A stretch of DNA of 64,000 nucleotides from Thalassovita autumnalis (GTDB taxonomy: Bacteria > Pseudomonadota > Alphaproteobacteria > Rhodobacterales > Rhodobacteraceae), in assembly GCF_001458255.1 (NCBI RefSeq), contig NZ_CYSB01000041.1, forward strand, positions 124,001 through 188,000, read 5' to 3'. The stretch's first letter is position 1. Every line of letters begins with the position of its first letter. This document shows, piece by piece, positions 37,311-46,491 of this stretch. A program made the translations under genes and the position numbers. The notes beneath the pieces were generated by a model. The model was not told the DNA's origin. It did not search any database and saw nothing but the letters and a program-made list of their open reading frames with translations.

Positions 37311-37586
37311 CTATGTGCCCTTTTTCACCAGATCCCGGCGCGGCACGGGCCGTGTTGGTTCGTCAGTGAAAAACCCGGCGTATTGGCCCAGCGCCATGAC
37401 AGCGACCACCAAGGGCCAGACCAGGCAGAGGCAATAGCCGATCAGCGTAAACACAGGCGTGATCTGGCCGCGGCGGCGCTGTTCGCGGTAGGTCATGCAA
37501 AGTGCAAACACCGTCGCCACCACATACATCACTATGACAAAATCCATGACGTCCATTGGCGCCCCCGAAGACAGAATGAGTTTCAT
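37311..37586 (-). CDS. Small hypothetical membrane protein
   Basis: A 91-residue protein I do not recognise. Two hydrophobic segments (MDFVIVMYVVATVFALCM and VFTLIGYCLCLVWPLVVAVM) are separated by a basic loop, predicting two helices in a hairpin. No signal peptide. Starts at 37586 or at Met11 (37556), which has a CGGGGG site. It shares direction with the sugar transferase. Downstream an 8-bp inverted repeat GCTCAGGC/GCCTGAGC (37223-37257) follows. Confidence 0.55.
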   Translation of the reverse strand: MKLILSSGAPMDVMDFVIVMYVVATVFALCMTYREQRRRGQITPVFTLIGYCLCLVWPLVVAVMALGQYAGFFTDEPTRPVPRRDLVKKGT

Positions 37587-37756
37587 AAAAACTTGGACAA
37601 CTTCGAGATAAATTTTGGCAAAGCTTCCTTAACGCGCTGTTAACGGGCCGATTAACCCTTCCTTAGGAAAGGTTACCGAAGGGCTTCAAATTGAAAAGGG
37701 GCAGCCCGCTAGGAACCGCCCCTCTCTCTTAAGATCAAAGATCTCGGTCGCCAGCT

Positions 37757-38863
37757 CTAACGCGCCAGAACGCGCAGGCGGCTTTCGAACTCACCCCGAT
37801 CCACATAGCATCCGCGCAAGTGGCGATAGCCGGTGTTGGGATCAAACGCCTCGCGCCCATGCAGGACACGGCGGTTGTCAAAGATCACCATTTCGCCAGC
37901 CTTCAGCTTGAAGGTCACCAGATAGGCCGGATCGCGGCTCATCTGCATGAAGGTGCGATAAGCGCGATAATATTGCGGCATCAGATCAGGATCGATGTCG
38001 AGGATGCTGGCAATATGCGCGTTGAAACAGATCTCTTTCAGCGCGCCATCTTCATCCAGCGTAATCACCTTCTTGCGTGACCGGATGTCATATTCACCAT
38101 CGTGGAACCGGAACGGCACCGAAATGGTCGACAACAGCTCAAAGGCTTCCGGGTCCTGCGTGCGCAGATCCTCAGCGACAGCAAAACCATCGCTGAACAG
38201 CGATCCACCGCCCGTCGCCTCATTGGCCAGACAATGCAGGAACTGGAATCCGGGCGGCAGTTCCTGATTGGTCAGGTCGGTGTGCAGCGGCAGGGCAATC
38301 GGGGTGTAGGCCAGATTGTTGGGGTTCGGTTTTGACTTCACCTCAAAGGTGACGCCAAAGTTGGTTTCGCGCAGAAACCCGATGCGTTTGGCCACATCAA
38401 TTCCGGCCTCACGATCATCGGGCAGACCATCGATCACTGACAGGCCACTGCGCTGCGTGGCCATCAGCCAATCGCGCAACGCCGCATCTGAGGCCAACAC
38501 ATCCGCAGCATGCAGGCGTGGCACCGCATCGGCCACCATATCCGCGCGCCACGTGGTGACGCCGGTTTTTGCAGGATCCGCAAGACGATGCCCGGGGCGG
38601 TGGGCCGCCAGCCAGTCAAGGCTATAGCGGGTAGCGGTTTCATCTTCCCAGGTCAGGGACAGATCGGTGTCCTCGATCAAGGCTTCGGTCACCCGAATAT
38701 CCAACGGGATCGCTGTCAGATCAGCGACACGTTCCTTGGTGTCGGGGTGAAATCCTGCGGGATCATTATCGCGCAGCCACAGGAAGGGGTAGGTGCCCGT
38801 TGCACCATCGGAAAAGGTCAGCTGCACCACGGCCTTATCGGCGCAAAGCGTTGCGTGCGTCAT
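37757..38863 (-). CDS. Gamma-butyrobetaine/trimethyllysine-type dioxygenase
   Basis: A 368-residue non-heme iron, 2-oxoglutarate-dependent oxygenase of the BBOX/TMLD type. An N-terminal DUF971-like zinc-binding domain is followed by the jelly-roll. Iron ligands are His194 and Asp196 in LPLHTDLTNQE and His335 in LHGREAFD. Gamma-butyrobetaine hydroxylation makes carnitine, so the protein likely acts in carnitine or related betaine turnover. The ATG at 38863 has GGAG and gives a normal length. No carnitine-CoA genes are near. Confidence 0.83.
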   Translation of the reverse strand: MTHATLCADKAVVQLTFSDGATGTYPFLWLRDNDPAGFHPDTKERVADLTAIPLDIRVTEALIEDTDLSLTWEDETATRYSLDWLAAHRPGHRLADPAKTGVTTWRADMVADAVPRLHAADVLASDAALRDWLMATQRSGLSVIDGLPDDREAGIDVAKRIGFLRETNFGVTFEVKSKPNPNNLAYTPIALPLHTDLTNQELPPGFQFLHCLANEATGGGSLFSDGFAVAEDLRTQDPEAFELLSTISVPFRFHDGEYDIRSRKKVITLDEDGALKEICFNAHIASILDIDPDLMPQYYRAYRTFMQMSRDPAYLVTFKLKAGEMVIFDNRRVLHGREAFDPNTGYRHLRGCYVDRGEFESRLRVLAR

Positions 38864-39163
38864 GGGGTTCTCCATGAAAGAAAGGTTTGATTTTAAGGGG
38901 GAATTCCTATTCAGGCGGCACGCACCGCAGGCGGTGGCCACCAGTCATGAACCTTTTTGTAGGGGTGCCCCGATTGGCGCCCAACCACAACTGGCATCTG
39001 ACTTCCTTTCATGGTCTTGTCGGAAAACGGTGATCGCAATCGCCGGTGTTTGGCAAGAAAAAACTGCATCTGTGAGGCAAGAATTGATTGCTGGGCCAGA
39101 GGGGGTGTTCACGCCCTGTTCTCCGTGCTACCCCTATCGCAACCCCAGTATCGGAGCAGCCTC
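38864..39163. other. 300-bp intergenic region
   Basis: Gap between the divergent dioxygenase and exonuclease III genes. GC-rich repeats such as GGTGCCCCGATTGGCGCCC are present, but I cannot assign an RNA, operator or ORF. Promoters for both genes should be here. Confidence 0.4.
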
Positions 39164-39952
39164 ATGTCCTTCACCCTTGCCACCTGGAACATCAACTCGG
39201 TCCGCCTGCGTGAACCGATTGTCCGCAAGCTGATGGCAGAAGAAAGCCCCGATGTACTGTGCCTGCAGGAGTGCAAGAGCCCGGTTGAGAAGATCCCGAT
39301 GGAGGCCTTCAAGGAGCTGGGTTACCACCACATGGTGGCGCGTGGCCAGAAGGGCTACAACGGTGTGGCGATCCTGTCGAAACTGCCGATTGAGGAGGCC
39401 GGCAGCGAAGATTTCGCCAGCCTCGGCCATGCCCGTCACATCGCGGGGCGGCTGGAAAACGGGGTGACGATCCACAATTTCTACGTCCCTGCGGGCGGTG
39501 ACAAACCGGATCGTGAGATCAACGAGAAGTTTGGCCAGAAACTCGACTACCTGACCGAAATGCGCGACTGGTTTGCCAAGAACGCACCGGAAAAATCCAT
39601 TCTGGTCGGCGATCTGAACATTGCCCCGCGCGAAGATGACGTTTGGGATCACAAAAAATTGCTGAAAATCGTCAGCCACACACCGATTGAGGTCGATCAC
39701 CTGCATGAGGTGATGGAGGCCGGTAAATGGGTTGATGTGACCCGTCAGGACATTCCCGAAGGGCTGCTCTACAGCTGGTGGTCCTACCGCGCCCGCGACT
39801 GGGACGCCGCCGACAAGGGCCGCCGTCTGGATCACGTCTGGGCCACGCCCGACATTTCAAACGCCGGTCACGGCAGCCGCGTGTTGCGCGACGCCCGCGG
39901 CTGGGAAAAACCGTCAGACCACGCGCCGGTCTTTGCGACGTTTGACCTCTGA
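39164..39952 (+). CDS. xthA: Exodeoxyribonuclease III
   Basis: A 262-residue AP endonuclease/3'-5' exonuclease of the ExoIII family (base-excision repair). Glu36 in LQECK binds the metal, GDLNIAPREDD holds catalytic Asp/Asn, and SDHAPV near the C-terminus supplies catalytic Asp-His. The start at 39164 follows GGAGCAG. It is followed by the ybbN group but with a 93-bp gap. Confidence 0.94.
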   Translation: MSFTLATWNINSVRLREPIVRKLMAEESPDVLCLQECKSPVEKIPMEAFKELGYHHMVARGQKGYNGVAILSKLPIEEAGSEDFASLGHARHIAGRLENGVTIHNFYVPAGGDKPDREINEKFGQKLDYLTEMRDWFAKNAPEKSILVGDLNIAPREDDVWDHKKLLKIVSHTPIEVDHLHEVMEAGKWVDVTRQDIPEGLLYSWWSYRARDWDAADKGRRLDHVWATPDISNAGHGSRVLRDARGWEKPSDHAPVFATFDL

Positions 39953-39971
39953 GGTCAGCAAACCCGTCTAA

Positions 39972-40022
39972 GACGCATTTGCCCCTTTGAATTCGACGCA
40001 TTGCCCCTCATATAAGGGGCAA
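39972..40022. repeat. Direct repeat and hairpin before ybbN
   Basis: GACGCATTTGCCCCT (39972-39986) is repeated as GACGCATTGCCCCT (39995-40008); the second copy forms a perfect hairpin TTGCCCCT-catata-AGGGGCAA (40001-40022). It lies in the short gap between xthA and ybbN, 24 bp upstream of the start. Confidence 0.6.
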
Positions 40023-40045
40023 ACGAATTTAGCCGGGATAGCACC

Positions 40046-40972
40046 ATGCTGGAACTTGGACAAAACGCGGCCCCTGCGGCTGATCTGATCAAAGACGTCA
40101 CCGAAGCCAACTTCATGGCAGATGTTGTCGATGCCTCCAATGAGGTGCCGGTGATTGTGGATTTCTGGGCGCCCTGGTGTGGCCCCTGCAAGACGCTGGG
40201 CCCGATGCTGGAAGAGGCCGTGACCAAGGCCAATGGCGCGGTCAAGATGGCCAAGATCGACGTAGATCAGAACCAGCAGCTGGCCGCGGCTTTGGCCCAG
40301 CAGGGTCTGCCGTTGCAATCGATCCCAACCGTTGTCGCTTTTGTCAAAGGTCGCCCGGTGGACATGTTCCAGGGGGCGGTGCCCGCCTCGGAGCTGGATG
40401 CTTTTGTGAAAAAAGTGATCGAGGCCGGCGGCGGCGATGCCAGCGGTGGTCTGGACGGTGCGCTGGAAGCGGCCGAAGAGATGCTGAACGACGGTGCCGT
40501 GGAAGATGCCGCGCAGATCTACGCCGCCGTGATCGAAGAAGATTCCAACAATGCCATTGCTTATGGCGGCCTGGCACGGTGCCAGATCGCTGTTGGTGAG
40601 TTGGATCAGGCCGAGGCCGTGTTGAACGGCGTTCCTGCAGAAATCTCCTCGGAGGCGCCGATTGAAGCTGCTTTTGCTCAGCTGGAACTGGCCCGTCAGG
40701 CCGCCAACTCGGGCCCGCTGGATGAGTTGAAAGCCGCACTGGCCGCGGATGAGAACAACCATCAAGCCCGCTTTGATCTGGCAGGCGCGTTGCATGCCGC
40801 AGGTCAGGTCGAAGAGGCGGTGAATGAGTTGCTGGAACTGTTCAAACGGGACCGCGAATGGAATGACGGCGCGGCCAAGCAGCAGCTGTTCACCATCTTT
40901 GATGCGCTGCCCGGAAATGACCCGGTGGTTCTGAATGGCCGACGCAAACTCAGCTCATTGATATTTGCCTGA
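40046..40972 (+). CDS. ybbN: Thioredoxin-TPR co-chaperone (YbbN/CnoX-like)
   Basis: A 308-residue protein: thioredoxin domain with WCGPCK (Cys45, Cys48) to residue about 120, then a TPR-like helical C-terminus. Fits the YbbN/CnoX chaperedoxin, which protects proteins from oxidation and hands them to GroEL. Unlike Escherichia coli CnoX it keeps both active-site cysteines, so may also reduce disulfides. It precedes the LON-domain gene by 28 bp. Confidence 0.92.
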   Translation: MLELGQNAAPAADLIKDVTEANFMADVVDASNEVPVIVDFWAPWCGPCKTLGPMLEEAVTKANGAVKMAKIDVDQNQQLAAALAQQGLPLQSIPTVVAFVKGRPVDMFQGAVPASELDAFVKKVIEAGGGDASGGLDGALEAAEEMLNDGAVEDAAQIYAAVIEEDSNNAIAYGGLARCQIAVGELDQAEAVLNGVPAEISSEAPIEAAFAQLELARQAANSGPLDELKAALAADENNHQARFDLAGALHAAGQVEEAVNELLELFKRDREWNDGAAKQQLFTIFDALPGNDPVVLNGRRKLSSLIFA

Positions 40973-41000
40973 GCCACGGCGCGGCCTATCTTACTCAGCC

Positions 41001-41648
41001 ATGACACCCAAGGTCGCACTTCCAGACACGATCCCCGTGTTCCCGCTCCCCGGGGCGCTTCTGCTGCCCCGGGCGCGCCTGCCGCTCCATATCTTTGAGC
41101 CGCGCTATCTTGCCATGCTTGAGGATTGCCTGAAAACGCCGTCCAGACTGATCGGTATGGTGCAACCCTGCGCCCGGCCGGGCAGCAAGGATGACGGTAA
41201 GCTGCACAAGATCGGCTGCGCGGGGCGTGTCACCCAATTCTCGGAAACCGAGGATGGGCGCTACATGATCACCCTGACCGGCATTTCCCGGTTCCGCGTG
41301 CGCGGGGAGATGACCACCTTCAGCCCCTATCGCCGCTGCGAAGTGCGCTGGGACGGGTTCGAAGCGGATCGCGGCCCCGAAGAACATGACCCTTTGTTCA
41401 ACCGCAAATCCTTCCTTGGCCTGCTGGAGCGGTATTTCACCCTCAAGGGGCTGGACACCGATTGGGAAAGTCTGGGCGATACCGACGATGAGTTGATGAT
41501 CAACTCACTGGCGATGATTTTGGACTTCGCACCAGAGGATAAACAGGCCCTGTTGGAGGCGCCCAGCCTCTCAACCCGGCGGGAAACCCTTGTCACCCTG
41601 ATCGAATTTGCGCTACGCGGGGGGAAAGATGAGGAAATCCTGCAATGA
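41001..41648 (+). CDS. LON substrate-binding domain protein
   Basis: A 215-residue stand-alone N-terminal LON domain ([26 protein letters not shown]). No AAA or protease part is attached. Such proteins occur in many bacteria, sometimes fused to cereblon-type domains; role in substrate recognition is assumed. The ATG at 41001 lacks a strong ribosome-binding site. Overlaps the Trm112 gene (ATGA). Confidence 0.87.
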   Translation: MTPKVALPDTIPVFPLPGALLLPRARLPLHIFEPRYLAMLEDCLKTPSRLIGMVQPCARPGSKDDGKLHKIGCAGRVTQFSETEDGRYMITLTGISRFRVRGEMTTFSPYRRCEVRWDGFEADRGPEEHDPLFNRKSFLGLLERYFTLKGLDTDWESLGDTDDELMINSLAMILDFAPEDKQALLEAPSLSTRRETLVTLIEFALRGGKDEEILQ

Positions 41649-41827
41649 GCGACACCCACAGCTTTGACCGCCGCATGCTAGAAGCGCTGATCTGCCCCGT
41701 CACCCATGGGCGGCTGGACTATGACGCCGAGGCACAGGAGTTGATTTCCAAACCGGCCAATCTGGCCTTCCCGATCCGCAATGGCATCCCGATCATGCTG
41801 GTCGACGAAGCCCGCAAACTGGACTGA
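41645..41827 (+). CDS. Trm112 family protein
   Basis: A 60-residue Trm112-like zinc-ribbon-derived protein. Motif [13 protein letters not shown] begins the domain; only one Cys of the usual zinc set remains, as in many bacterial YcaR-like members. In eukaryotes Trm112 activates methyltransferases; bacterial role unknown. Overlaps the LON gene start-to-stop, so co-translated. Confidence 0.88.
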   Translation: MSDTHSFDRRMLEALICPVTHGRLDYDAEAQELISKPANLAFPIRNGIPIMLVDEARKLD

Positions 41828-41831
41828 GGCG

Positions 41832-42527
41832 TCAGCCCCCCAGATAATCGCGCAAGGCCTGTGGTGGATTGGCAAACAGCTGATCCGTCGCAATCGGCGC
41901 GGTGACGGTGCCCCCGGCCACCACCGAAACATGGCTGGCAATGGCTTTGGCATCTTCGGGCTGATGGCTGACCATGATCAGCGTCCCGCCGGTTTCCTGC
42001 ACCACCTGATCCACCAGTTGCAGCATCTCAACCTTCAGCGCCGGCCCCAGCGCAGCAAAGGGCTCGTCCAACAAAATCAGCGGCCGTTTCTGAACCAGCA
42101 CCCGCGCCAATGCCGCACGGCTCTGCTGCCCGCCGGACAGGGTGCCGGGCTTGCGCCCCTCCATGCCTGAAAGCCCCACATGGTGCAGCGCCTCGCGCAC
42201 CTGACGCTGTTCATCCTCGGACAGTTTCAGATCAGGGCGCAGCCCCAGCCCGACGTTCTGCGCGATGGTGAGATGCGGGAAGTGATTGTTGTCCTGAAAC
42301 AGGATCGACACTGGTCGTTGCCCCGGCGGCAGATCCGTCAGATCCGCATCCTGCCACAACACCCGCCCCTGATCCGGCGCGGAAAACCCGGCAATGAGGT
42401 TCAGTAGGGTCGATTTCCCCGCCCCTGAGGGGCCGATCAGCGCCAGTTTGCTGCCGGTCGCCACCGACAGATCCGCGCTGAGGGCAAAGCCCCCTTGGGT
42501 CAGGGTCAGATGCTCAAGCCTCAACAT
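41832..42527 (-). CDS. thiQ: Thiamine ABC transporter ATP-binding protein
   Basis: A 231-residue ABC ATPase. Walker A GPSGAGKS at residues 32-39, signature LSGGQQSR near 125, Walker B LILLDEPFAAL following. It powers thiamine/TPP import with ThiP and ThiB. ATG 42527 follows a GAGGAGG site and overlaps thiP by 14 bp. Its 3' end is 4 bp from the convergent Trm112 stop, so no terminator separates them. Confidence 0.93.
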   Translation of the reverse strand: MLRLEHLTLTQGGFALSADLSVATGSKLALIGPSGAGKSTLLNLIAGFSAPDQGRVLWQDADLTDLPPGQRPVSILFQDNNHFPHLTIAQNVGLGLRPDLKLSEDEQRQVREALHHVGLSGMEGRKPGTLSGGQQSRAALARVLVQKRPLILLDEPFAALGPALKVEMLQLVDQVVQETGGTLIMVSHQPEDAKAIASHVSVVAGGTVTAPIATDQLFANPPQALRDYLGG

Positions 42528-44058
42528 GGCCACGGCCTCCTCGGTCAAAAATCCAAAACAGCGCGAGGCTGGAAAACAGCAACAGCAACCCGGCCCCTGC
42601 CGCAGCCTCCATCCGGTAGGCGCTCATCAAGCGGAACATCTGCAGGGGCAAGGTCGCGCGGTTGGGATCTGCAAACAGGGCGATCACCCCCAGATCCCCC
42701 ATCGACAGGGCCGCCGTCAGCCCGGCCGCAAACCCCAAGGGGCGCCGCGCCCGGGGCAGCAACAGATACCGCAACCGCGCCCAGCCGCGCAGATCCAACG
42801 TATCGGCCAGGCGGCCAAAATCCGCCTCACTCTGCCGCAGCGCGGGCACCAGAACCCGCAGGGCAAACGGCAGCGCCATCAAGGCATTGACCAATGTGGT
42901 GACCGCAAAGGCCAGATCGATCGGGTTGGCAAAGGGGTGGGTCATCAAGAACAGCCCCGTACCCAGCACAAGGGGAGAACTGACGATGCCCAACAGGCCG
43001 ACAGCCTCCAACCGGGGATGACGGACTGCGCCCAGCGCAATCGGCACGGCCAGGGCCAGACACAGTGCGGTTGAGCTCAGCGCCACGATGGTTGAGATCC
43101 GCAAAGCCGCCCAGACCTGCGGTGGTAATTGCGCTAGCCCCAGCAGCCCATCCCAGACCAACATCGCGATGGGCAGGATCAGAAACGCAGTTGCCAGAAA
43201 CAGAGCACAGGCATCCAAAGCCCGCGCCACAGCGGTGCTGGCATCCCAGCGCTGCACCACGCGGTCCAGCCCCCCGCCCAGCGCCTGACCGGCGTCATGA
43301 CGCAGGGCGACAAGCGCAACGATGCCCACCAGCAGAGTCTGCACCATCGCCAACATAGCAGCGCGGGCCAGATCGAAATCAAAGCGGAAGGCCTGATAGA
43401 TCGCCAACTCAATTGTGGTCGCCTTGGGGCCACCACCCAGAACCAAGACCACCGCAAAGCTGCTGAGACACAGCGCAAAGATCACCAGCCAGGCACCGGG
43501 CAGGGCCCGGATCAGCATCGGCGCTTCCAGCACGCGAAAGCTCTGCCAGCCGCGCAGGTTCAGCGACGCCGCCAGCCGAAACCGTTCTGCCGGGATATCC
43601 TGCCAGGCCTGCAACAGGATGCGCGTGGCCAGGGGCAGATTGAAAAACACATGGGCCAGCACCACACCGTGCAGCCCGTAGATCTGCACAGGTGGCAGGC
43701 CAAAGAGGGCCAGCAGATCCGATAGGATGCCCGAACGCCCAAAAACCGCCAGCAACCCCATGACGGCGACAATCACCGGCAAGATAAACGGCGCGCCCAA
43801 CAGGGTGATCAAGATCGCTCGACCGCGAAACCGCCGCCGCGCCAGGGCCCGGGACACCGGGATCGCCAACAGCACCGATAGGCTGGCAGACAGGAACGAT
43901 TGCAGTAAGGAAAACCGAAGCGCCGCCTGATCGGCGGCGCTGAAGGAGAGGTCAGAAAATCCAGCCTCTCCGGCGCGGAGAAACACCGCGATGAGTGGCC
44001 CGATCAGGCTCAGCAGGACGAGCCCTGCCGCCAAGAAACCGGGCCAGCTGCGGATCAT
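42514..44058 (-). CDS. thiP: Thiamine ABC transporter permease
   Basis: A 514-residue permease with about 12 membrane helices and two fused half-transporters, as in ThiP. Each half carries an EAA-like loop (APMLIRALPGAWLV; LLPRARRPLGFAAGL) that docks onto ThiQ. The start ATG 44058 overlaps the thiB stop (ATGA), so GTG at 44079 is not needed. Regulated with thiB by the TPP riboswitch. Confidence 0.93.
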   Translation of the reverse strand: MIRSWPGFLAAGLVLLSLIGPLIAVFLRAGEAGFSDLSFSAADQAALRFSLLQSFLSASLSVLLAIPVSRALARRRFRGRAILITLLGAPFILPVIVAVMGLLAVFGRSGILSDLLALFGLPPVQIYGLHGVVLAHVFFNLPLATRILLQAWQDIPAERFRLAASLNLRGWQSFRVLEAPMLIRALPGAWLVIFALCLSSFAVVLVLGGGPKATTIELAIYQAFRFDFDLARAAMLAMVQTLLVGIVALVALRHDAGQALGGGLDRVVQRWDASTAVARALDACALFLATAFLILPIAMLVWDGLLGLAQLPPQVWAALRISTIVALSSTALCLALAVPIALGAVRHPRLEAVGLLGIVSSPLVLGTGLFLMTHPFANPIDLAFAVTTLVNALMALPFALRVLVPALRQSEADFGRLADTLDLRGWARLRYLLLPRARRPLGFAAGLTAALSMGDLGVIALFADPNRATLPLQMFRLMSAYRMEAAAGAGLLLLFSSLALFWIFDRGGRGHVEA

Positions 44059-45038
44059 TTGCTCAGCGCGCCCAGCCACTCGGCCAACGCCGCATCACGC
44101 ACGGGCTGGGCCTCGGCAGATGGCAGAATCAGAGACTTTTCCGGCTGAATCAGCGTCTCAAACCCCTCAGGCAGGCCAGCGGCAGGCACAACAGCCGGGT
44201 ACATCCAGTTGGTGGTCGGAATGATCGACTGGAATGCGTCCGAAACCATGAAGGACAGGAACTGATCGGCCAGTTCAGGCTGATCGGACCCGGCGATTTT
44301 ACCCGCCACTTCGATCTGCATGTAGTGACCTTCGCTGAAGGTAGCTGCAGTTTTGCTGTCATCCTCTTCGGCGATCAGGTGATAGGCTGGCGAGGTGGTG
44401 TAGGACAGCACCATGTCGGCCTCCCCTTCCAGGAACAGGCCATAGGCCTCGGACCAGCCTTTGGTCACGGTGACGATATTGTCCGCCAGACCAGCCCAGA
44501 TCGCCGGGGCCTCATCCCCATAGGCGGTCTTCACCCACATCAGGAGGCCCAGACCGGGGGTCGAGGAACGGGGATCCTGAATGACGATTTTCAGGTCACT
44601 GTCAGCCAACGCTTTGAAGTCCGCAGGACCGTCCAGATCGGCGTTCTGAACAAAGGCAAAATAGCCCCAGTCATAAGGAACAAAGGTGCTGTCTGCCCAG
44701 TCGATCGGCAGGTCATACTCGGCCTCAACCGAATGTTCAGCAAAGAGACCAGTGTCCAGCGCGGCGGCGGTCAGGTTGGTGTCGAGACCCAGCACAACAT
44801 CCGCCTCAGTGCGGGCGCCTTCCAGCTTCAGGCGGCCCAGCAGGGCGGCGCCGTCACCGGCACCAACCAGCTGCAGATCGCAGCCGCAGGTTTCCTCAAA
44901 AGCCTTTTCAACGGCAGGGCCCGGGCCCCAGTCGGACACAAAGCTGTCATAGGTATAAACAGTCAGCACGGGCGTGTCGGCCACAGCGACGGTGGCGGTG
45001 GTGGCAAGCAGTCCCGTGGCAAGGGTAAGATACTTCAT
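44055..45038 (-). CDS. thiB: Thiamine-binding periplasmic protein
   Basis: A 327-residue solute-binding protein with signal peptide ending VAVA. The mature start DTPVLTVYTYDSFVSDWGPGP matches ThiB (seen here up to residue 40). It captures thiamine, TMP and TPP for ThiPQ. ATG 45038 follows GGAGTG, which is itself tied up in a hairpin, and a TPP riboswitch lies upstream. Confidence 0.95.
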   Translation of the reverse strand: MKYLTLATGLLATTATVAVADTPVLTVYTYDSFVSDWGPGPAVEKAFEETCGCDLQLVGAGDGAALLGRLKLEGARTEADVVLGLDTNLTAAALDTGLFAEHSVEAEYDLPIDWADSTFVPYDWGYFAFVQNADLDGPADFKALADSDLKIVIQDPRSSTPGLGLLMWVKTAYGDEAPAIWAGLADNIVTVTKGWSEAYGLFLEGEADMVLSYTTSPAYHLIAEEDDSKTAATFSEGHYMQIEVAGKIAGSDQPELADQFLSFMVSDAFQSIIPTTNWMYPAVVPAAGLPEGFETLIQPEKSLILPSAEAQPVRDAALAEWLGALSK

Positions 45039-45044
45039 CTGTAT

Positions 45045-45070
45045 CACTCCATTCTTGGCAGGGCGGAGTG
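45045..45070 (-). promoter_or_regulatory. Hairpin masking the thiB ribosome-binding site
   Basis: On the thiB transcript CACTCC (45065-45070) can pair with GGAGTG (45045-45050), which holds the Shine-Dalgarno. This would make TPP control translational. Confidence 0.6.
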
Positions 45071-45091
45071 TGGGGACGTCTCGAATCTGAG

Positions 45092-45188
45092 ATGCCGGGC
45101 CTTCCCTCCGCCGGTGTTAACCGGATCAGGTTCTACGGGTTCGCATGATGCATCTCAGCCTGTGGTTCAGGCACCCCGAGGTGGGGCA
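45092..45188 (-). promoter_or_regulatory. TPP riboswitch (THI element)
   Basis: On the minus strand the sequence has all core THI-box parts: CGGGGTGCC, CTGAGATG (pyrimidine-sensing arm), ACCCGTAGAACCTGATC (diphosphate side) and a CCGG..TTAACACCGGCG arm followed by AGGGAAGG. P1 closes CGGG with CCCG. It precedes thiBPQ by about 55 nt and should turn them off when TPP is plentiful. Confidence 0.96.
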
Positions 45189-45384
45189 GAACCTAGTGCG
45201 GCGCGCCGGTGATGACAACGCCTGAATGCGCCTGTGCGCTTTGGCTGCGCGATAGGACCGCTGGCAGCCCCCGAAGGTGGTGATTTATGTCTCAGCATGG
45301 CGCTCTGGCCTCACTTTCTTGCCTTCTCCCTTCCCCCTTATGTGCAATCCCGCTAAAGGGGTTGAAAACAAAGAGGGCGCCCAC

Positions 45385-46491
45385 ATGAGCATGAATTCTT
45401 TCGGTCATCTTTTCCGTGTCACCACCTGGGGCGAAAGCCACGGGCCGGCCCTGGGCGCCACCGTGGACGGCTGCCCGCCTGAGGTGCCCGTTACGCCCGA
45501 AATGCTGCAGGTGTGGCTGGACAAACGCCGCCCCGGTCAGAACAAAAACACCACCCAACGGAACGAACCCGACGCGGTGAAAATCCTATCTGGCGTGTTT
45601 GAAGGCAAAACCACCGGCACGCCGATCCAGCTGATGATCGAAAACACCGATCAGCGCTCAAAGGACTATGGCGACATCGCCCAGACCTTCCGCCCCGGTC
45701 ATGCCGACATCACCTATCACCAGAAATACGGCAACCGCGATTACCGCGGAGGCGGCCGCTCTTCGGCCCGCGAAACCGCGGCCCGTGTCGCGGCCGGTGG
45801 CGTTGCGCGCGAGGCAATCAAGGCGCTGGTGCCGGGGCTGGAGATCAAGGGCTACATGACCCAGATGGGGGAGATGGAGATCGACCGCGACGCCTTTGAC
45901 TGGGACGCGATTGAGCAGAACGATTTCTGGATCCCGCAAGGCCCAGAACAAGCGCAGAAGTGGGAAGATTACCTGCAGAAGCTGCGCAAGGATCATGACA
46001 GCGTTGGCGCAGTGATCGAGGTGGTTGCGCGTGGCGTTCCCGCCGGGATTGGCGCACCGATCTATAACAAGCTGGACACCGATCTGGCGGCCGCGATGAT
46101 GTCAATCAACGCCGTAAAAGGTGTTGAGATCGGCGAAGGCATGGCCGCAGCGCGCCTGAAAGGCACCGAAAACGCCGATGAGATCTACATGGGCAATGAT
46201 GGCCTGCCGCATTATTCCTCGAACCACGCGGGTGGCATTCTGGGGGGTATTTCCACCGGGCAGGATGTCGTTGTGCGTTTCGCGGTGAAGCCCACTTCAT
46301 CGATCCTGACCCCGCGCCAGTCGATCCGCAAAGATGGCTCACCGATTGAGGTGATCACCAAAGGGCGCCATGACCCCTGCGTCGGCATCCGTGCCGTGCC
46401 TGTCGCCGAGGCGATGATGGCCTGTGTGATCCTGGACCACCTGCTGCTGCATCGTGGCCAGATCGGCGAAAACCGCGGTCAGATCGGCTGA
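45385..46491 (+). CDS. aroC: Chorismate synthase
   Basis: A 368-residue FMN-dependent enzyme converting EPSP to chorismate, the last shikimate step. The N-terminal [15 protein letters not shown] and [15 protein letters not shown] signature are intact, as is the C-terminal [17 protein letters not shown] block. The ATG at 45385 follows GAGGG; the 197-bp stretch upstream (after the TPP element) holds its promoter. Followed by an HD gene overlapping by 1 bp. Confidence 0.96.
   Translation: MSMNSFGHLFRVTTWGESHGPALGATVDGCPPEVPVTPEMLQVWLDKRRPGQNKNTTQRNEPDAVKILSGVFEGKTTGTPIQLMIENTDQRSKDYGDIAQTFRPGHADITYHQKYGNRDYRGGGRSSARETAARVAAGGVAREAIKALVPGLEIKGYMTQMGEMEIDRDAFDWDAIEQNDFWIPQGPEQAQKWEDYLQKLRKDHDSVGAVIEVVARGVPAGIGAPIYNKLDTDLAAAMMSINAVKGVEIGEGMAAARLKGTENADEIYMGNDGLPHYSSNHAGGILGGISTGQDVVVRFAVKPTSSILTPRQSIRKDGSPIEVITKGRHDPCVGIRAVPVAEAMMACVILDHLLLHRGQIGENRGQIG

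Noticed and set aside
43995-45212. 405-residue ORF antisense to thiB
   Set aside because: It covers thiB and the TPP riboswitch on the opposite strand; composition and lack of motifs mark it as a shadow.
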